Both the position numbers and the translations under genes were made by a program. 64,000 nucleotides of DNA from Chlorophyllum brunneum (Eukaryota; Basidiomycota; Agaricomycetes; Agaricales; Agaricaceae). The number at the start of each line of letters is the position of its first letter. The stretch's first letter is position 1. The DNA is taken from assembly GCA_963576785.1 (NCBI GenBank), contig OY756147.1, positions 682,001 through 746,000 on the forward strand, read 5' to 3'. The notes beneath the pieces are model-generated. The model did not search any database, was not told where the DNA came from, and saw only the letters and a program-made list of their open reading frames with translations. This document shows positions 58,276 to 64,000 of the stretch, one piece after another.

Positions 58276-59943
58276 TCAGAGGCTTCCAAACCTGGAATAA
58301 TCGATAGACATTCTCAGCATGAAGCTTCTACATTAGAAGACTTATGCAGAGAAGGAGGAGTAGGGATGATCGATTACCTGTGCACTCAAAAAGTCGAATC
58401 ACCATTAGTTCCTATTTCTTTCAAGGATCTAAATCGACTACCATCAGAAGAGAAATCTAAATGGTGGAAAGTGTGCTTAGAAGAGTTAAATTCACTCAAA
58501 GAAAGACATGTTTATGACTTAGCTAAACTTCCACCTGGAAGAAAAGCTGTCAAAAATAGATGGGTCTTTACACCCAAATCAGACGGTCGATACCGTGCTC
58601 GACTAGTAGCAAAAGGATTCTCCCAGATAGAGGGAATCGATTACGATGAATTATTTTCACCAGTAGTCCGTTATGAGACAGCACGACTCATATTTGCAGT
58701 TGCTGCCCTCAACAATTGGGAGATGCTCAGTTTAGATGTTAAAACTGCTTATCTCTACGGAAAACTGGATGAAGAACTCTATATGGAGCTTCCAGAAGGT
58801 TTCAATACAGGTCGTGGTAATTTGGTTTGGAAATTAAACCGAGCCATTTACGGATTAAAGCAATCTGGACGACAATGGTGGAAGGAATTGACTAAGTCAA
58901 TGACCGACCTAGGATTTGTCCGATCCAAACTAGATGCTGGAGTCTATTATTACTACGACCCTGAAACCAAAGAGCTTATTATAGCTCTGGTCTATGTAGA
59001 TGACTCAATGTTCGTCGGAATTAGAGGCTCTAGACTTCTACATGAGAAGCGAGCACTCTTTATGAAGAAATGGGAATGCCGAGACCTTGGTCCAACCAAA
59101 GAGTTTCTTGGCATGAAGATTTCGCGAAATCCTATAAACCAATCAATCACCCTAGACCAAATGGATTATCTAGGAAAAGTACTTGATCGATTTAAAGTAA
59201 TTGGAAAAGAAGAAATCCCATTACCAAATGGATTTATCTTCGAATCCAATACAGGAAAAGCGACACCTGACTTCATAAAGAGGTATCAACAATTAATAGG
59301 ATCGGTTATGTATCTGATGATAGGCAGTCGGCCCGACATAGCTTTTGCCACTGTCAAATTGTCACAACATATGACCAATCCAACTAAAGCGCATTACAAT
59401 GCAGGCTTACATTTGCTAAAGTATCTTAATGCTACTCGCAAATATAGAATTATCTATAATGGAAGTTCTATGCAAGGCCTGAATGCCTTTTCCGACTCTG
59501 ATTGGGCTGGTGATCCAATTAGTTGTAAATCTGTAACTGGATATTTCTGTTTATTAGCCAGCGGAGCTATCGCTTGGTTAAGTAGGAAACAGAAAACTGT
59601 TGCATTATCTTCCACTGAAGCCGAATATATGGCTTTGTCAGATTGCAGTCGACAACTAGTTTGGACTGTCAATTTGTTGGAAGAAATTGGTATCCAATCA
59701 TTGGCCCCTTATCTCTTCAGTGATAATGAGGGTTCAATATTTTGGGCTAAAAATCCAGTAACAGAAAAACGATCAAAACACGTCGACGTCAAATACCATT
59801 ACATTCGTGATTTGGTAGAAGACGGAAAGATTGAAATATTCTCTGTGAAAGGCACTGAAAATCCTGCCGATATTCTTACAAAGAATTTAGACAAAATTAA
59901 ATTCAATCTATTCCGACCTCGCCTTGGCTTGACGTTTGAGTGA
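58276..59943 (+). CDS. Copia reverse transcriptase and RNase H
   Basis: Continues in the polyprotein frame after the second UGA; an ATG at 58366 could start it alone. RT blocks: KNRWVFTPKSDGRYRARLVA, SLDVKTAYLYG (first catalytic Asp), GLKQSGRQWW and the YVDD box (ALVYVDDSMFVG). RNase H: DSDWAGD, LSSTEAEYMAL and FSDNEGS give the D, E, D residues, then the copia-typical KHVDVKYHYIRD and NPADILTKNL. No stops, so this part looks functional. Ends 34 bp before the 3' LTR. Confidence 0.95.
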   Translation, partial: SEASKPGIIDRHSQHEASTLEDLCREGGVGMIDYLCTQKVESPLVPISFKDLNRLPSEEKSKWWKVCLEELNSLKERHVYDLAKLPPGRKAVKNRWVFTPKSDGRYRARLVAKGFSQIEGIDYDELFSPVVRYETARLIFAVAALNNWEMLSLDVKTAYLYGKLDEELYMELPEGFNTGRGNLVWKLNRAIYGLKQSGRQWWKELTKSMTDLGFVRSKLDAGVYYYYDPETKELIIALVYVDDSMFVGIRGSRLLHEKRALFMKKWECRDLGPTKEFLGMKISRNPINQSITLDQMDYLGKVLDRFKVIGKEEIPLPNGFIFESNTGKATPDFIKRYQQLIGSVMYLMIGSRPDIAFATVKLSQHMTNPTKAHYNAGLHLLKYLNATRKYRIIYNGSSMQGLNAFSDSDWAGDPISCKSVTGYFCLLASGAIAWLSRKQKTVALSSTEAEYMALSDCSRQLVWTVNLLEEIGIQSLAPYLFSDNEGSIFWAKNPVTEKRSKHVDVKYHYIRDLVEDGKIEIFSVKGTENPADILTKNLDKIKFNLFRPRLGLTFE

Positions 59944-59968
59944 TTAAAACTCTATATCAATACAGAGC

Positions 59969-59977
59969 AAGGAGGAG
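59969..59977 (+). other. Polypurine tract
   Basis: AAGGAGGAG directly before the 3' LTR; the plus-strand primer site of an LTR retrotransposon. The same tract is present in the mutated copy (61837-61845, complement). Confidence 0.8.
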
Positions 59978-60549
59978 TGTTGAAGTTTCGGACATATTCT
60001 AGAAATAGATTATGAAGTCATTATTCTAATAATAGACTGATCTGTTACTTTCTAGTAACTTCATTCCGTAGTAACTTCCTATGAGTTGCTCTGCATACGA
60101 TGAGAGTCATAAGTACTTGATAGATTATTCTACATAGTACCAATGACTAGATACTATGTTCCGCAGTACTCCGCAGGCACTATGCCGCAGTTAAAGGGAG
60201 TCATAAGGAACAATCCATGCAATACTAGTATTTTATGTAGTATGACTCGTCTATGTTACAATATGTATATAAACCCCATGTAGCAGACCTAAGTTCTGCA
60301 TCTTGTTCAATCGAACAACTTCTTCATCATTGCCTATCTCTTTGAGTACAACACCTCAATCGACCTTATCGACTTTGACCTCTACTTGACTGACGTCAAC
60401 CGCTTTATCAATAATATCTGTCTATCCGAATTACCTTACTACAGGTATCAGATAGAAGCTTATTATCTCGGTGAGTAGACCCTACGTTCTCTCCCACTGT
60501 GTTTACTGCTGCCCCCAGCAAACAACTCGTTACGGTCGTTTCCTCAACA
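59978..60549 (+). repeat. 3' LTR
   Basis: 572 bp, same ends as the 5' LTR, followed by the CTATT target duplication. The open segment and the GTGAGT donor are retained, with several amino-acid replacements and four synonymous changes relative to the 5' LTR. Confidence 0.95.
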
Positions 60550-60554
60550 CTATT

Positions 60555-60696
60555 AAGTACTTATGACTCTCATCATATGCAGAGCAACTCATAGGAAGTT
60601 ACTACTGAATGAAGTTACTGGAAAGTAACGGATCAGTCTATTATTATTCATAATGACTTCATAGTCTATTTCTAGAATATGTCCGAAACTTCAACA
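60555..60696 (-). repeat. Old solo LTR, right part
   Basis: Continuation of 52758-53188 beyond the inserted element; ends TCAACA and is followed by AATAA, matching the flank at 52753-52757. Confidence 0.9.
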
Positions 60697-61264
60697 AATA
60701 ACATTGATAAAAGGAATGCAGTGCGAAACGGCATCGTCCCCCTTCCAGCCATAATGCATAACCCCAATAGTGGCATGCTATTGAGTACCTTTTCCCAGGA
60801 AATATTAAACCTGATTATCCACTTCTCCAAAGATAAACCTGGTACCCTTTTTAGCCTCTGTCTAATTTCTCCAACCTTCACTCCTGAAACCTGAAAGCTC
60901 CTTTACTCGGACATTGTAATAGGGTCACCAGAATACCATGAGGAGCTCATATCATTTGATGAAGTTGCAATGTCTGTGAAGTTATTCAATACCTTCACAA
61001 CCCACAACCCTTCCCTTGCAAAGCTTGTTGGGAGCTTTATTTATTATGCTGTTTTCCCCTGCCACAATAAGGAATACTGAAGCCTCGCCAACCACAGCTT
61101 TTAGCTAATGAACAATCTCAAGATGCTGGAAATACATTGTGAGAAAATATCTCCAGGGCTCTCTTAAGATTGCATATTCCAGCTCAAGCACTTGGTTCCC
61201 TATCTCAGATCCCTACAAGTCTTGAGGCTCATTGGAATGGTCGAGTCTATGATTAGTGAGTACT
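60697..61264 (+). pseudogene. F-box gene fragment, disrupted
   Basis: Starts with an F-box-like segment (FSQEILNLIIHFSKDKPG then LFSLCLISPTF) that follows the same plan as the tandem pair at 2177-4785, then a stop (CCTGAAAGC, about 60893) and more stops, but the frame can still be followed through SVKLFNTFTTHNPSLAKLVG to LVPYLRSLQVLRLIG, the block at which both tandem genes have their intron. The middle third is missing compared with the paralogues. Its upstream side was cut from its original flank by the LTR insertion at AATAA, and its 3' end by the element starting at 61265. Confidence 0.75.
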
Positions 61265-61836
61265 TGTTAAGGAAATGACCATAATGAGTTATTTGCTGGG
61301 GGCAGCAGTAAATGCAGTGGGAGAGAATATAGGGTCTACTCACTGAGATAATAAGCTTCTATTTGATACCTGTAGAAAGGTAATTCAGATAGACAGATAT
61401 TGGTTATGAAACGGTCAGTGTCAGAGGTAGACAAGTTATAGTCAAGGAGATCAAGACTGGTGTTGTACTCAAGAAGATAAGCGATGATGAAGAAGTTGTT
61501 CAATTGAACAAGATGCAGAACTAGGTCTGCTACATAAGGTTTATATATATATTGGAGCTTAGACAAGTCATACTACATAAAATACTAGAAATACATAGAA
61601 TGTTCCTTATGACTCCTATTAACTGTAGCATAGTGCCTCCAGAGTACTGCAGAACATATTATACTAGTTATTGGTACTATGTAGAATAATCTATCAAGTA
61701 CTTATGACTCTCATTGCATGCAGAGCAACTTATAGGAAGTTACTACAGATTGAAGTTACTGGAAAGTAATGGATCAGTCTATTATTATCATAATGACTTC
61801 ACAGTCTATTTCTAGAATATGTCCAAAACTTTAACA
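61265..61836 (-). repeat. 3' LTR of the mutated element
   Basis: Full-length LTR in minus orientation. It keeps the open segment ending in the sequence ELPFYRYQIEAYYL and the GTGAGT donor. The left 5-bp flank is GTACT (61260-61264); the partner flank lies outside the window. Confidence 0.9.
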
Positions 61837-61870
61837 CTCCTCCTTGCTCTGTATTGATGTAAAGTTTTAA

Positions 61871-64000
61871 TCACTCAAATGTCAAGCCAAGGCAAGGTTG
61901 GAATAGATTGAATTTAATTTTGTCCAAATTATTTGTGAGAATATCGGCAGGATTTTCTGTGCCTTTCACAGAGAATATTTCAATCTTTCCGTCTTCTACC
62001 AAATCACGAATGTAATAGTATTTAACATCGACATGTTTTGATTGTTTTTCTGTTACTGGATTTTTGGCCCAAAATATTGAGCCTTTATTATCACCAAAGA
62101 GATAAGAGGCCAATGATTAGATACCAATTTCTTCCAACAAATTGACAGTCTAAACAAGTTGTCAACTGCCATCTGACAAAGCTATATACTTGGCTTCAGT
62201 AGGAGATAATGCAATGGTTTTCTATTTCCTACTTAACCAAGCGATTGCTCTGCTGGCTAATAAACAGAAATATCCAGTTACAGATTTACAACTAATTGGA
62301 TCACCAGCCTAATCAGAGTCGGAAACGATATTAAGGCCTTGCATAGAACTTCCATTATAGGTAATTCTATATTTGCGAGTAGCATTAAGATACTTTAGCA
62401 AATGTAAGCCTGTATTATAATGCACTTTAGTAGGATTGGCCATATATTGTAATAACTTAACAGTGGCAAAGGCTATATCGGGCCGACTGCCTATCATTAG
62501 ATACATGACTGATCCTACTAATTGTTGATACCTCTTTATGAAGTCAGGTGTCGCTTGTCCTATATTGGATTTGAAGATAAATCCATTTGGTAATGGGATT
62601 TCTTCCTTTCCAATTACTTTAAATTGATCAAGAACTTTTCCTAGATAATCTATTTGATCTAGGGTAATTGATTGGTTTATAGGGTTTTGCAAAATTTTTA
62701 TGCCAAGAAACTCTTTGGTTAGACCAAGATCTTGGCATTCCCATTTCTTTATAAAGAGTGCTTGCTTCTCATATAGAAGTCTAGAGCCTCTGATTCCGAT
62801 GAACATTGAGTCATCTACATAGACCAGAGCTATAATAAGCTTTTTGGTTTTAGGGTTGTAGTAATAATAGACTCCAGCATCTAGTTTAGATTAGACAAAT
62901 CCTAGGTTGGTCATTGACTTAGTCAATTCCTTCCACTATTGTCGTCCAGATTGCTTTAGTCCATAAATGGCTCAGTTTAATTTCCAAACCGTATTACCAT
63001 GACCTTTATTAAAACCTTCTGGAAGCTCCATATAGAGTTCTTCATCCAGTTTTCCATAGAGATAAGCAGTTTTAACATCTAAACTGAGCATCTTCCAATT
63101 GTTAAGGGCAGTGACTGCAAATATGAGTCATGCTGTCTCATAATGGACTATTGGTGAAAATAGTTCATCATAATTGATTCCCTCTATCTGAGAAAATCCT
63201 TTTGCTACTAGTCGAGTATGGTATCAACCATCTGATTTGGGTATGAAGACCCATCTATTTTTGACTGCTTTTCTTCCAGGTGGAAGTTTAGCTAAGTCAT
63301 AAACATATCTTTCTCTAAGTGAATTTAACTCTTCTAAGCATATTTTCCACTATTTAGATTTTTCTTCTGATGGTAGTCGTAGATCCTTGAAAGAAATAGG
63401 AACTAATGATGATTCGACTTTTTGAGTACACAGATAATTGATCATCCCTACTCCTCCTTCTCTGCATAAGTCTTCTAATGTAGAAGCTTCATGCTAAGAA
63501 TGTCTATCAATTATTTCGGGTTTAGAAGCCTCTGATCAAATTTGTCTAACAAGTCTACTTGTTAATTTTGACTTAGGAGGTTGGAACATCTCATAGCCCT
63601 GGAGAATTTTGGTTGGATACTTTGTAGAACCATAGAAGTTTCCTAGACGTTCAGGTATTTTTCTGGTTCTTTGCGGTCTCTGAGATATTTCAGGAACTGG
63701 TATTTGATCTGAGTGACCTTGTGGTACAGAAGGACCAGCATCCTGATCATCTTCGACAGGGGTATAGGGTATGAATGGTTGTACATCTGGATTATCTCTT
63801 TGAGAAGGCGGATGGTTCGGACCTTCAGGGTGATTGGGTGGATCAGCATATGATAATCCATCACTATCATCATCTTCTAGTGTTTGTGCTTCTCTTGGTG
63901 GAAAGAGAATGTTTTGCACAATACCATCCCACTCCTCCTGAACATTGGTATTGATATTTGGTACTTTTCCCTTTTCTTTATTCTTTTTAGGTTTAGGGAA
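61871..64000 (-). pseudogene. Decayed copia pol (integrase spacer, RT, RNase H)
   Basis: Continuous homology to 57.8-59.9 kb of the complete element, broken by many stops; the longest open pieces are 62309-62806 and 63536-63919. Catalytic words are partly retained (IALVYVDDSMFIG region around 62800-62830, DNKGSIFWAKNP near 62090). The in-frame UGA that ends the integrase segment is at the same place (63536-63538). A 9-nt gap lies in the KLTS-SRLVRQI region. Not functional. Confidence 0.92.

Larger units (their letters stand above)
53189..60549 (+). mobile_element. Complete Ty1/copia LTR retrotransposon (7,361 bp) with target-site duplication
   Basis: LTRs at 53189-53760 and 59978-60549 (572 bp each, TGTTGA...TCAACA). 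Target-site duplication CTATT at 53184-53188 and 60550-60554. Primer-binding site immediately after the 5' LTR; polypurine tract just before the 3' LTR. The internal region encodes gag, protease, integrase, reverse transcriptase and RNase H in that order, the Ty1/copia (Pseudoviridae) arrangement. All lie in one reading frame (53920-59943) with two in-frame UGA codons. The LTRs differ at about twenty positions by eye, around half of them clustered near 53570-53620. The element landed inside an older solo LTR of its own family in opposite orientation. Confidence 0.96.
61265..64000 (-). mobile_element. Mutated copia element, 3' part, minus strand (runs off right edge)
   Basis: Same family as 53189-60549. 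Its 3' LTR is 61265-61836 (TGTTAA...TTAACA, 572 bp). Then come the complement of the polypurine tract and RNase H, RT and the end of the integrase spacer, to the window edge. It differs from the complete copy mainly by transitions, and CpG sites are preferentially lost. Many in-frame stops. Confidence 0.93.

Overview
The window is nuclear DNA from a filamentous fungus, almost certainly an Agaricomycete basidiomycete. Genes are dense, sit on both strands and carry many spliceosomal introns, mostly 46-65 nt (GT..AG). Protein types point the same way: a basidiomycete-type CorA transporter, an OPT peptide transporter, a GMC-free P450 with basidiomycete-style ends, several divergent F-box genes and a Ty1/copia element. 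The gene repertoire reminds me of Rhizoctonia/Ceratobasidiaceae, but that is inference from memory and not a database result. I joined exons by eye; where I give exon joins, reading phase and splice sites were checked for consistency.

Layout. 1-5 kb: the edge of a Ser-rich gene, COQ1 (ubiquinone side chain), an intron-containing tRNA-Gly and two tandem F-box genes. 5.6-16.5 kb: a secreted LysM protein, an F-box/propeller-like gene between two diverged 430-bp direct repeats, an unresolved stretch, a C2H2 zinc-finger regulator and a decayed tandem repeat. 16.7-28.5 kb: a housekeeping and chromatin block on the minus strand: UTP22 (18S rRNA processing), a mitochondrial-looking conserved protein, a Clr4/SUV39-type H3K9 methyltransferase and a ubiquitin-conjugating enzyme with a long tail. 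29.7-37.5 kb: convergent CorA-like metal transporter and OPT oligopeptide transporter. 39.9-50.5 kb: PSF1 (GINS replication complex), a conserved hypothetical, ULA1 (NEDD8-activating E1 subunit), a cytochrome P450, a second tRNA-Gly and a GTPBP1/2-like protein without a GTPase domain. 51-64 kb: an F-box gene, then nested Ty1/copia retrotransposons: a complete 7,361-bp element with target-site duplication inserted into an older solo LTR of the same family, followed by an F-box pseudogene and a mutated, oppositely oriented third copy that runs off the window.

The most interesting signals are in the retrotransposon. Its whole polyprotein is one reading frame interrupted by only two UGA codons, the first in the known readthrough context UGA CUA. 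Its LTR carries a splice donor that can join, in frame, to an acceptor just before gag, which would remove the primer-binding site. Its primer site matches the anticodon arm of initiator tRNA-Met (half-tRNA priming as in copia). Its integrase has lysine where the catalytic glutamate is expected. Other notable points are 10-16 nt coding microexons in the E2 and methyltransferase genes, an HMN in place of HPN in the E2, two tRNA-Gly genes identical except for 14-nt and 7-nt introns, and a GC-AG intron in COQ1.
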